In this document: one piece after another, positions 26,781-37,801 of the stretch | Layout: the number at the start of each line of letters is the position of its first letter | Position numbering within the stretch: position 1 is the stretch's first letter | Assembly: GCF_014898815.1 (NCBI RefSeq) | Contig: NW_026515516.1 | Span: 1-64,000 of the forward strand | DNA from: Panonychus citri | Lineage: Eukaryota; Arthropoda; Arachnida; Trombidiformes; Tetranychidae | Direction: 5' to 3' | Length of the DNA: 64,000 nucleotides | Notes under the pieces: generated by a model | Database searches by the model: none | Told to the model about the DNA's origin: nothing | The model's input: the letters and a program-made list of their open reading frames with translations, nothing else | Position numbers and translations under genes: made by a program

Positions 26781-29700
26781 GTTTCTTAATGATTATAATT
26801 CTGTGCCTTGGATAAAATTAATACCTTATCCTCATTCTCATCTTGACCAACTATGACCATTGGATCTTTAACTACACACCAATTATATTTTTGACACAGT
26901 TTCATTCAACTGGACATATACACTTATTTAATCCGGTTCACATTTATCATGGTCAATTGGTCATCCTTGATGATGCTAATAATGATCAGAAATACTTGAC
27001 CAATATCAAGATATTAAGACGAAAACCTAAATACCCTGAAAATCAACTGTAATCAATTTTCAGATTTCCAATTCATGATCAAATGAGATATCAGATAAAT
27101 AATAAGAATCTTGAAATTTTCTTCAATCAAATAACTTTTTTTGTTTCATTCTTCCCCCTGATGATTACTCTCAATTTCACTTTCCGTTTCCATATTTTTA
27201 TATTTATTTATTTTTATCCATATAAATAACTATTTTGATAATTATTTCCTTGAAATAAAATGAGATATTATGATTGTGAAAATATCATAACAATGATCAT
27301 GAACGATTGGGAAAAAAACATCATGACATCCGGAAATACATTAGGGATAAAAATCTCATTGGAAGTGGATTGAAACTGGATAAGCGAAATGTTGAGATTC
27401 ATCATATATATAAGATGATTCAGAGTATTTCATGTTTACTCGTTTATTTGGAAGACATTGATTGATACCATGAAGAAATTTTTTTTTCTTTTCTCATGAT
27501 AACATTGAATTCTCTCGATTCTCAGTTAAAGCCAAAAAGAAATAGAGAAAAAGAGATCGGGAGTTATAAATAACGGTGACATTTTCTTTCTCATCATGTG
27601 ACACATTAAGAACTACTCAGAATTACTACTGAACATTATCATGAATTCACAATATTCAAATAATATACATTTCGCAGGATTTAACTTTCGAAAAATTTTA
27701 GAGAAAAATCTTTGGTTGAATTTTTTTTCCTTCCTTCACTCCAATTCCACTCAACTCTCACCTTCCCCTGAAATAATGGATACGATATATTCAAGATTAA
27801 GCTCTGACATGTTGGGCTTATGCTGAATGCTCATTTCTGATGTTATTATTATGACTTTTTCTCATGTGTGGAGAGGGTGGGGGTGGATTCTTTGTCATTA
27901 TCAACTTTTGGCAAGAAGAGTGAGAGGTGGTTTTTTCCCGAGAAAAAAGTTCTCCATCTTCCTTGGAGGGTTTTCTTTCACATGGAGAGTCTCAATCTCT
28001 CTCTTTTCATATTTCTTCTTGCTACTGTTACTCGTCTTTCTCATTATTTGACTGGGAGGCTTTTTGGAGAGTCGATGAGATTATTTAACTTGAGAATTTG
28101 AATCTTCATCATATTCTGAATGGAATTAAACTTTTCATCAGAACTTTTCTTCTTCTCCTTCCTCTTTTTTTTCTTGACAGAAAAGATTTACATCTTTCTC
28201 TTTGATTAATGTGATCATCTTGAATATTTATATGCATAAGGTGATCAAAATTATTCATGATAATTTATCTTCTCAGTTTGATTCATGATTATATGAAGTA
28301 AAAGAGGAAACTTTGAGAAATTTTTGACTTGAGAAAAGTTTCAACTGACCATTGATTGACCATCTATAGATATCAAGTGACACAATCTTGTGATTCATAT
28401 ATGTGTATTTATCTCAATCAATTGACCATGATTGATCATGTAGCAATTATCTGATCATCATTTCATCATCAATGATCATCCCCATGCAAAATTTTCAATC
28501 AAGAATCAGATAACTGTGTATATATGAAAACCTATTGTTATCACTGATGATTATGATTGTTATTATCTTCATCATCATCATCACCATTGTTATTTTTGAT
28601 GATGAAGTGGCAAAAGTCAAATTCAATCTTTATTCATGGTGAATACTATTCATTAACCATGAATACCCGTTGAACATGAGTTCATGGTGAGTTAAAGATA
28701 CAGCAAAAAAAATGTCAACCCAAAACGTTGGTGTAATTCACTGATGAACCTTTCCGGACCAATCAGTCCATAAATTCAAGTTGAATCATATCACTTCCGT
28801 TTCCTTTTTCTGATGAGAACTACAACTTCCGATACAGGAGAAAGAGAGAAGAGAAAAGTTCCAAAGAAAATTCAGACTTTACTGAATCTTATTCATCATC
28901 ATCATTATCATTTCGCCATCATCAGGAATTGCTTATATTCTTGGACATTTTATTAAAGGAAATAAAAAAAACTCCAACTCAAGACTTACCCTTTTGATGG
29001 CAAAAAAAACAGGGATCATGATGAATGGCTGATTCATGGTGATGTAAATTCATTGTGATAGTAAAAGGATGAAATTATCAAGCATCATGATAGTAATAAT
29101 GAGGATGATGATGATGAGGGAGAGTATGAAAGGATATTTGTGCCCGAGAATAGAGTTGCAATTAAATGGAGCATCAAAAAGGATGATAAAAAAAGATGAT
29201 GAGAAAAATGAAGATTCTGAATGTTCATATTAAGATGAGCATTTTGATGATGTTGATGAAAAAAAAAACTGACATTGACAGAGACCATGATGTGTATACA
29301 TGAACATTATCATATAATCATGGTGATGATGATGATCATCAACAAGGACGACAATCATGATGATAATCATTCTCATGGTTTCCATGACGGAACCACCAAT
29401 GAATTCATGATATTCACATTGTTATTTTCCTACGATTCATTTGATCATCAACATCAACCACCAACAACAATAATAATAGTTGAGTTTATTTCATTTTACC
29501 TGAATTTCTGGTTGTATTCAAGAGGAAGAGGAGATAGAGAGTTGAAGCCAAAAGAACCCTTTTAGAATATAAAACATGCAAGAAAAAACATTCAACCTCT
29601 TTTCTCTTTCATGATGATCACCATGATGATGATGGAAGAAAATTTCATTTATGAAGAATGTCAAACTTTTCTAGTTATGAATAATAATCTTTCATGATGA

Positions 29701-32273
29701 AAAACGATTTCGATAGCATCTTCTCATCATGATAAAAACAGAGAAAGAGAGAGAGAGAAAGAGACGAGACAATATCAATCATCCTTCATGATGTAATCAC
29801 TCATGAATCTATTACATGGATGAGGATGATAATAGTCACCATTGATGGATAATTATTGTTACTTTCTCAATTTGATTCTGTCCTTGGAACTTTTTGAATT
29901 TTCTGACTCGCTAATTGCTTCCCATATTCCATGATAATAAATTGATGATGAATTCCTGGTGAATCTTTTCCCTTTCATATTTGGAGTTAGGAAAAATACT
30001 CATCAACATTAAAAGTTCAATGTTAATGACAATTTAATGACAGAATAACATGAAATGGGAAACATTTTTCCTTAGATATTATTCAGATTGAGAGATAAAA
30101 CTTTCTCTCCCCATTCCAATTCCAATTCTGATTTGGAATCAGAATTAATCCATCACCATTACCATGTAAACTCATTATTTCTTCAGATTATTATTGAATT
30201 TGATATTCAGAAAGTATCATCTGTGGATAATTATCATTATGAACAACAGATTTTTTTCATAAAATTCAATCATCCATTTAAATGAATTCATTAACACTAT
30301 CGAATGTAGTGAATTTTGATAAGATTGGAAGAAAAAAGTTCTAATGGTTACTTATTATCATATATATTTCTTATGCCGATAATGATGATTATAAGAGAAT
30401 TACAAGTCTTAATGATGACATGGAATTTTGAATTCGAAAAATAAAAAATAGGAAACTTTTTTACGAAGAAAAAATTCAAAAATAGTTAAGTTCATTCACT
30501 TCGAGAACTTTTTTTTTAAATTGATCGAATTGACTTTTGTTTATTTCCACGAAAATCAAGTTTTCCTGATCAGTGGAATTGAGATAAATTCAATAAAACT
30601 ACTTGATAACTTAATCTGTCCAACAATTGGAACAACAATTTAGCCTGAAAATTATTTTTCAGCCTTTATACTCTAATGATAACAATTGGATTTCAAGAAC
30701 TTTCAGATTAATTATCTCCTCTTTTTGCCTTTCCCACCCTTTCAGTTGCTGAAACCTAAAGCCAAATGAAATGACCTCGCCCAACAAGAAAATATCACAT
30801 TCTAAATTTCTTATAAATTAATAGTCATGATAATATCCCTTACTACTGAGCCTTCATGATAATAGATAATACAAAAAGGGAAGGTGGATGAAATTCTGGT
30901 AAAATTTATTCCCTCTCTCCTGAATGAATTTTCAACCATAGGAAATGCAAAAGAAAACGGATTTCTCTATGTTACTTAACCTTTTACCAATGGAAATGCA
31001 ATAACCTCTTCCAAAAACTGGCTGAATATTGAGTAGACAAAAGTTTCCACCATGATGATGATGATGATGATGTTGTATATTCAATTATTATCGTTTAACA
31101 TTTAGCATGATGATTATACAGAATTGTTTTCACTCTACCAAATAATATTATTGTTTTTCTTTTTCTGCATAATATTTTCAAGTTAATGTTCCAACCCTCA
31201 ATCTCTGCGGTCAGGAAATGGTTTAAATGTAATATTATTTACCTCAGAGCTCATGGAGACTTGAAATGAACAAAAATGAGAGAAAATTTTTTCCCTAAAA
31301 TCGAGTAAATAAAATGCTAAGTAAAATGTTTTTCCTTCTTCAAAATAAAACTAAATCACAACAATTTTCCAATTCAAATGATACAACATTTTGCCTAACC
31401 GACTTGATAATATTTACAGAGAGAAAATTTTTCACTCCAAATTAATTTCAACCCATCAAAGTTTAGTCTGTAAATGTTAATAATACCATGATGATATTTC
31501 ATGATAAAAAGTTGATTGGTTTCATTGTTGCTCAGTTTCAAGTCCCTTGACAATTCATTATCATGTTATCATACATATATCACATTCATAGTACATGAAA
31601 TTTGAAACATTGTATTCATAATAATAACAGTGGACAAAACAACAACAACAGGTAACTCAGCTGAATCAGACATTGAAACATAATACATATCATGAAGAGG
31701 TAAAAAAAATATTAATACACTTTTGGAATCAAAATTGAAAGATATTATTATAAATACCTGGCGGGTATAATATATTATAAAGGCAACTAATCAAAATAAT
31801 ATATATATATCATGTATTCATATAAAAATACAATGATATTGTTATAACTTATCATTATATAAATTTTTTCTGTATCATTTGCATATAACCCTGTAAATCC
31901 TCCCATCTCTTACAATTTCAATTGCAATTCATTATTCAATTCAAATTCAATAATAATAATATTATAATTCTTATTGTTATTGTTATTTTCCAGAAAAAAA
32001 GATCTAATCAACCTCATGTACAGTTAGATAAATATCATTATACAGAATCCATTGTATTGTAATTTTTAAAAATAATGTAAAAATCCTCAAGTCAATGTAT
32101 TAATATGTTGATGATGATGAAGATGAAGATGATTAGCATTACATCCTGCAAACTTTAATACTAATGTTATTCATCATCATGATCAATAGAGATTGAGAAT
32201 ATGATATGCAAACCCCTCCAGGCTATTTTACCAACCGTTTGTAGTATTAAATCATATGGAAAACAATCTGATC

Positions 32274-32275
<2 letters not shown>

Positions 32276-32305
<30 letters not shown>
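32276..32305. repeat. (CT)n microsatellite
   Basis: About 15 CT units in intron 1. Confidence 0.95.
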
Positions 32306-32310
<5 letters not shown>

Positions 32311-35300
32311 TCTGCTTACATCAACATCAATCTCTTGCCAAAATGCTGCGCTACTCTTTGAGTTACAGGGATCATAGTGAATTCTGGATTAACTTGATTT
32401 GCATAATATTATCACAGAAATAGAGACACATTGTTATTAAATGTATTCAATGCTTGTAAAATGCAAATAACCCCATAGACACACTCCCATAGACAATAGT
32501 ATCTGCCAAGTCAATTTAATTTGATAATCTGGAAATAAGGTTCATTCAAAATCTTCATTTCAATTTATAATCTTAATCTTGATGAGGAGAAACGAGAAAA
32601 ATTTGATAATATAATGAACAGAGTAGGAAATAGATTTGGATTAGTTTGGCAAAGATAAACAATAAATATAAAACTTGAAGTTAAAAAGGTCAACCTTATG
32701 ATAAAATAGAGGATTTGACTCAATGAATCAACTGAATTTTTATATTATTATTATTGTTATCAGAATCTGAGAGTTGGAGCTTTGAATTGAAATATGAATG
32801 AAACTTTAATCTCACTTTAAAATGTTGTTCAGATCTTTGTTTGCTCGATATTAACTTTATGGTGAGTTCTTGTAGAGTTTCATAATTTTCCAATTCCATG
32901 ATTTATTCTGATGATTGGCTATATTGAAATATCTCAGGTGAGTCAAAATCTGTCGACATGAAAAATAAGAAAATATAATAAATTATGATAATAATACTTT
33001 TTTTCTCACTTTCGAGTTTCAATTTGTTCGTATGTTTGTCTATCTTCATGAGGGGATATTTTTACCATGTTAACATTACGATTGAGGATAAGAAGATTTT
33101 ATGAATTTTTCTTTCTTTATCTAAGCTAAACAGAGCAAAAAGTTATCGAAATATATGAGTGATAATCTACATCCGAATTGAATTGTTGGAATGAAAAAGA
33201 GAGTCAAAACTCTGGATTTTCTCAATATCTCTCAAAAAAGAACAAAAATTGGAAAGAAAAATGATAGAATACTTTTTCTTTCCAATTTTAATACTCTAAG
33301 TGTAACAAGTTCTCCATGTATACAGATTGATGTATAATCTTAAGGGTGGAAAGTTATGCAAAACTATGAATCTCGAGTTTTACATGTTCAAAAATTTTTT
33401 CTCCATCCTCGAGTTTGCACCATTTTCCAACAACACTCATTTGCTATTCCATTGTTACACCTTTAAAGTTTTTCCTTTGACATGGAAAGATGAATATCAT
33501 ACTTACCCTGAAACTCTATCAACCCCATAACTCTCATGCCTTTTCATGGTAATGAAAACACTGGAGCCTGAGTAAGTGTTCATTCATCTGGCAACATTTG
33601 GAAATGTTCAAAACTTCAAGGTTGTCGAAAAGAAAAGAGAACAAAAAAAAAGTTCTGAGAGAATTTTTTTGTTGTTGTTACCTCTTCTTTTTCAATTCTC
33701 CTGAAGTACAAAAATTTTCAAATTTTAGAACTTGAGATTTGCATGATAATTGAGATGTTCAAAAGATTCATGAGCTGATGTTCAGTAGATATTTTTCTTT
33801 GAGAATGGAAAAATAAAAAAAAACTCCCTGTCCATGTGAATGGACATTTTGATATCTCTGTAAAGATATTAATGATTCTGATGTTATCTTATATATAAAG
33901 AATCAAATCGAATCATGATATTGAAGATCATATATGTTCTATGAGACAGAAAGAGGGACAAGAACAACATGGATAAAAATACCATCGAGATGATGTACTT
34001 TTTTTTTGAAATTGAACAACAATTAACCCTCAGGGTAAAAGAGACAACAAAAGCTCATTATCCATCCTTGATTCAATTCTGAACAATGAAAGATTAGATA
34101 TGAAAGGGAAACGACAGCCAAAAAGAGATAAAATGTTGGATAATTTCATCTTTCACTCTTCCTGTTTATCATCATCAGCTCTGTCAATATCCGTGTTGAG
34201 AAAATAACTTGACAGATAAAGATGATGATGGCTTTTCTTTAGAACCAATAATTTCCTCTCTTCACCTCTAAGTGCTTCTCATTTGATGGTGGAAATCGAA
34301 ACCAACACCGAATTAGAAGACAAAATAACAATAAATGTTCATGAGTTTTCGTATATAAGTTTCATAAGTCCGAACTTTTTTCCTTTTGTTCTTATTAGTT
34401 TTCTATTTCTTTCCTCTTCCATCATCATCTAAAGCTTTTTCATCATCAGTCGATTAAGATTATTTCATCATCATCATCTTAAAGTGTTTATCATCCATCC
34501 TCAGGCAATCAGAATGAAGTGAAACACAAGAAATTCACATTTAATCTAAAACCTTATTTACCTTATTCGAAACTTATCCAATCTTCTTAATCATCATCAT
34601 CATGATTAACTTTTTTCCATACTCATCATTCAATGAATCGGATAAAGGATTAAATCTAAAACATAATCATCATCAAAAAAAAGGTAATTAAGACTAAGAC
34701 ATGTGAAAAGTTTCATATGAACTCATCCTGAGAAATCATGATTCATGATGGGAAAAAAACTTCACTTTCACAATTTGATAAGTGATCGAGAGATTGAATA
34801 ATTTAGTGAGAATTGAATAATTGATGAAGATTTAAACTTATAATGAGACAATTAATTAAATCTAATTGGAAAAAAGGATTAACACCACAATTAACTATCT
34901 CTTCTTTCATTTCAACACAATCTTCAGTCACGATAATTGATTAATCATTTAAATTGATTCAATAATTTGAAACATCAAATCTCTTTGTAGATTGAGATTA
35001 ATTTACTAATTAATAATTAAGAAGACACTTCAAATGATTGTTATCCTCTTTCAATGAAGATCTTTGGTCAAGGAAAAGTTTATCATTATTTTATCGCCTT
35101 TATTTTGACCGTTACCAAGCCAATTTTGTCCATTTGTGTCCGACCATTTAACTTAAAATTGTAAACCTAAGTGGAAAGTCATTGAAACTCACTTTCGAAC
35201 CTCGATTACAAAGTTCTGATTGTTGATTCTTCAATCGAAAGCCTTTATTTATAGATATATAAGGTACAGGGGATGTAGATAATGATGGTGTTTTTGAGAA

Positions 35301-36146
35301 GTTTTTTTCTTCTCTGAACTTTACTCGATCTTTTGAACCTTTCGAATATAACAACAGAAATCGAAAAGTCGAATGATGAAGAAAAGCAAAAAAAGTAACA
35401 ATTCTTTTCCATGAGTTTCACCTTTCACTCTCATCATCATTTTCTTCTTGTTCTCCATCATTATCACTCATCATAATCATTTTCTCACCTTTTGTGTATC
35501 TGTCCAAAGTGAGAAGATGAAGAGAAAACATCAATTTCTCTCAGTGATGATAAAATTAGGAGAGAAAGATGAGAAGGTAGATGATAAAAAGAAAGTGTAT
35601 ATTCTTAGGTGTAAATCTAACATTTTCCACCGATGAAAATAAAACACAAAGGAAAACGAAAAGAATAAGAAAAACTTTACTTCTCTCCTTTATCTCGCTC
35701 ACTACCAGCTAAATAAATGGATTTCAAAAGGTTTCATTAGCTTTGGTCTAGTTATTGGTCTGCTCATTGCCTTCTGAGTAATGGTCATTATCTCACTGGT
35801 CAGCTTACCTTTTTTCTGTTACCGATTGAAAAACGTTTCATAGGGAACAAGGTATTCCCTTAATATCATTATTACAGTTCAATGAGTTGTTTTTATTATA
35901 TATTGAACTTTTTGCTTCTCTGTTCAAGTTGAAACTCAGAGAGGGGAGTTGGTAAGGAAGAGGCAGAAATACTCATGAAAAAAGTTCCAACTCAAGAAAA
36001 AGAGAAAGAAATTTAAGATTCTTTTCCATTCTCAAAATATGAACAGAATTGAGGGTAAAAGTTCATATATCTTTGACTCTCCCTCGTTTTGGTGAAATAT
36101 TGATTTAATTCTAATCACTTTCAATGTATTAGATAAAACAAAGTTG

Positions 36147-36150
36147 CAAT
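36147..36150. repeat. Target-site duplication, left copy (CAAT)
   Basis: CAAT precedes the left LTR, and CAAT also follows the right LTR (48221-48224). A 4-bp duplication suits Ty3/Gypsy integration. CAAT also happens to precede the right LTR inside the element (46620-46623), which slightly weakens the boundary call. Confidence 0.7.
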
Positions 36151-36153
36151 TGT

Positions 36154-36174
36154 GATGATGAAAATTTCATCATC
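36154..36174. repeat. Palindrome at the LTR 5' end
   Basis: Ten-base arms GATGATGAAA and TTTCATCATC flank a single A, 3 bp inside the LTR. The same structure is at 46627-46647 in the 3' LTR. Confidence 0.9.
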
Positions 36175-36554
36175 TTTACCTTTCTTCTCTCTCTCACCCA
36201 AATTTTCTCTTTCGCCTCTCTGTCTACACAAATCTCTTTCTCCTCTTTCTCCTCGCTCCACCCACATTCCTTTTCCTCTTTCTTCTTTTCCTGTCTACCT
36301 TTTCTCCTTTCTCTCTATCTATTTCCTTTTCCCTTATTTTTGTCTCAACTTAGCCAACAACCACAACAAGTAAAATCTAATAATTATAATTGAATTGTTT
36401 GTATTTTCTTTGTTAATATTTTGAAATATTATTCAAAAGTATCCAAGTGTTTTTGGTCCATTTTGATACAATTTTTTACCCAATAAGGTAAATTAATCTT
36501 ATATTTGTTTATTTTTTTTTTCTTTCTTTCCCTTTCTTCCTAAATCATTTCCTT

Positions 36555-36578
36555 ACCACAACGGGTGTCCGTTGTGGT
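36555..36578. repeat. GC-core hairpin 1 (LTR)
   Basis: Arms ACCACAACGG and CCGTTGTGGT (10 bp, perfect) flank a GTGT loop. The core reads CGGGTGTCCG. It is repeated at 47038-47061 in the 3' LTR. Confidence 0.9.
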
Positions 36579-36607
36579 GGAATTCCTTCCTCCCCTTGTC
36601 ATTTATC

Positions 36608-36613
36608 AATAAA
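36608..36613 (+). promoter_or_regulatory. Candidate LTR polyadenylation signal
   Basis: AATAAA in the sense strand between the two GC-core hairpins (copy at 47091-47096). It probably marks the R/U5 side of the LTR. Because the element is in sense with TMTC, it could also terminate TMTC pre-mRNA inside intron 1 (inference). Confidence 0.5.
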
Positions 36614-36621
36614 AAAGTTCA

Positions 36622-36643
36622 ACAATTCGGGTGCTCGAATTGT
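36622..36643. repeat. GC-core hairpin 2 (LTR)
   Basis: Arms ACAATTCG and CGAATTGT (8 bp, perfect) flank GGTGCT. The core reads TCGGGTGCTCGA. It is repeated at 47105-47126. Confidence 0.9.
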
Positions 36644-36695
36644 CGAATTTATAAATTCAAATATAACCCGAACTTCTGTTAAATCAAACCTCCAT

Positions 36696-36759
36696 TAAGC
36701 CGAATCTCAGTCAAGCCGAATCTCAGTCAAGCCGAATCTCAGTCAAGCCGAATCTCAGT
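36696..36759. repeat. 16-bp tandem repeat in the LTR, 4 copies
   Basis: The unit is AAGCCGAATCTCAGTC. The 3' LTR has the matching block near 47180-47237 with one shortened unit, so the array changed after the LTRs were made identical at insertion. Confidence 0.9.
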
Positions 36760-36832
36760 TGAATAATAAGTAAGCCTAATTGTCGTCAAATTAAATCTTA
36801 GCCGAACATTGATAAAGTCGAAATTAAAGTTG

Positions 36833-36972
36833 ATCACCAGAATCTCATCACCAGAATCTCATCACCAGAATCTCATCACCAGAATCTCATCACCAGAATC
36901 TCATCACCAGAATCTCATCACCAGAATCTCATCACCAGAATCTCATCACCAGAATCTCATCACCAGAATCTT
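36833..36972. repeat. 14-bp minisatellite in the LTR, 10 units
   Basis: Ten tandem copies of ATCACCAGAATCTC, the last ending in TT. The 3' LTR array (47310-47447) also has ten units, one with a 2-bp deletion (47422-47433). There are no unique spacers, so this is not CRISPR-like. A 90-codon open frame through it is only its translation. Confidence 0.95.
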
Positions 36973-37011
36973 ATTACCTGAATTTTATCATTATAATCTC
37001 ATTATTCTAAC

Positions 37012-37038
37012 AGATAAGCCGGGTTGCCCGACTTATCT
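37012..37038. repeat. GC-core hairpin 3 (LTR, 5' copy only intact)
   Basis: Arms AGATAAG and CTTATCT enclose the core CCGGGTTGCCCGA, with one C-A mismatch. The corresponding 3' LTR stretch (about 47487-47508) has lost bases in the core. Confidence 0.9.
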
Positions 37039-37768
37039 CTTTCTCTTTCTTTTTGTTTTCTTTTACTTCTTTTTTTTGTAAAAGGTTACTTAATTAATAA
37101 GGTTACAATTCTCAGGTTAGAAAATCAATTATGAATAGACAGTAATTAATTTAATAGTTAATTAGAAAATTGATTTAGGAAACAACAACAATTAAAGTTA
37201 GACCATTAATTATCGGAAATCAATAATAGTTAACTCAGTAAATTACAGGAAATCAAATCAATTAACCAATTTAATAGTAATCAGTTAGTTAAGATTCACA
37301 GAGTAATTAAATAAATCAATTAGTATAAACTTCCCATGAGAATCAATCTCATCGATTAGATCAAGAAAATTCGACATCAGTATAAAATCAAAAGTAAATC
37401 AATTAGAATCCTCAGAGTTAAATTTTCATTTGACTACTCAAGTTCACCTTATTAATTAATTAATCTTCTTTTTCTTTTAATTTGTGTTCAATTGATTTTC
37501 ATTAATTCTTTTCTTTTAATTTGTGTTCAATTGATTTTCATCAATTCTTTTCTTTCTAATTTGTGTTCATTGATTTTCATCAATTTCTTTCTATTAATCC
37601 GTATTCTTATATTTTCTTCTTCTTTATTATATCTTAATCTCTTTATTGTTCACCCTCAATTATAAATCAATTATTAACTTGTGTACCCTTCTAAACATTT
37701 TATAAAATTATTACCATTAAACTTTAATTTGCCATATTTAAAACCGTCACAAAAACAAACGTGACAAT

Positions 37769-37786
37769 TGGTGGCAGCGGTGGGAT
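37769..37786 (+). promoter_or_regulatory. Primer binding site, tRNA-Leu type
   Basis: TGGTGGCAGCGGTGGGAT begins 2 bp after the 5' LTR. It is complementary to the 3' end ...ATCCCACCGCTGCCACCA of metazoan tRNA-Leu (AAG/TAA isoacceptors, from knowledge of those tRNAs). All 18 bases match. It would prime minus-strand cDNA synthesis. Confidence 0.85.
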
Positions 37787-37801
37787 CCGCTTAGTGAAGT
37801 T

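Larger units (their letters stand above)
24555..36146 (+). other. TMTC intron 1, stretch up to the retroelement
   Basis: AT-rich non-coding sequence with ATC/GAT tracts and CT runs near 26735-26780 and 32276-32305. A (GAT)n run lies near 31053-31072. No conserved protein, tRNA or other RNA gene was recognised. Short open frames (for example 26584-26856, 27641-28051, 29275-29565) are low-complexity. Confidence 0.55.
36151..37766 (+). repeat. 5' LTR (1616 bp)
   Basis: It starts TGTGATGATG and ends CGTGACA, and aligns along its length with 46624-48220. It contains a terminal palindrome, a pyrimidine-rich block, two GC-core hairpins, AATAAA at 36608-36613, a 16-bp tandem repeat, a 14-bp minisatellite of 10 units, a third hairpin, and a roughly 38-bp tandem triplication near 37467-37590. 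Differences from the 3' LTR are a few substitutions plus indels, mostly in homopolymers and repeats. The element is therefore not a brand-new insertion, or it carries sequencing indels. Confidence 0.95.

Noticed and set aside
36146..36150. Alternative LTR start including GCAAT, which precedes both LTRs
   Set aside because: Extending the LTR removes the matching CAAT duplication and the TG...CA ends. The shared bases are taken as coincidence or part of the element's 3' primer region.
36833..36972. CRISPR-like regular repeat array
   Set aside because: The units are head-to-tail 14-mers with no unique spacers, duplicated in both LTRs of a eukaryotic retroelement. It is a minisatellite.
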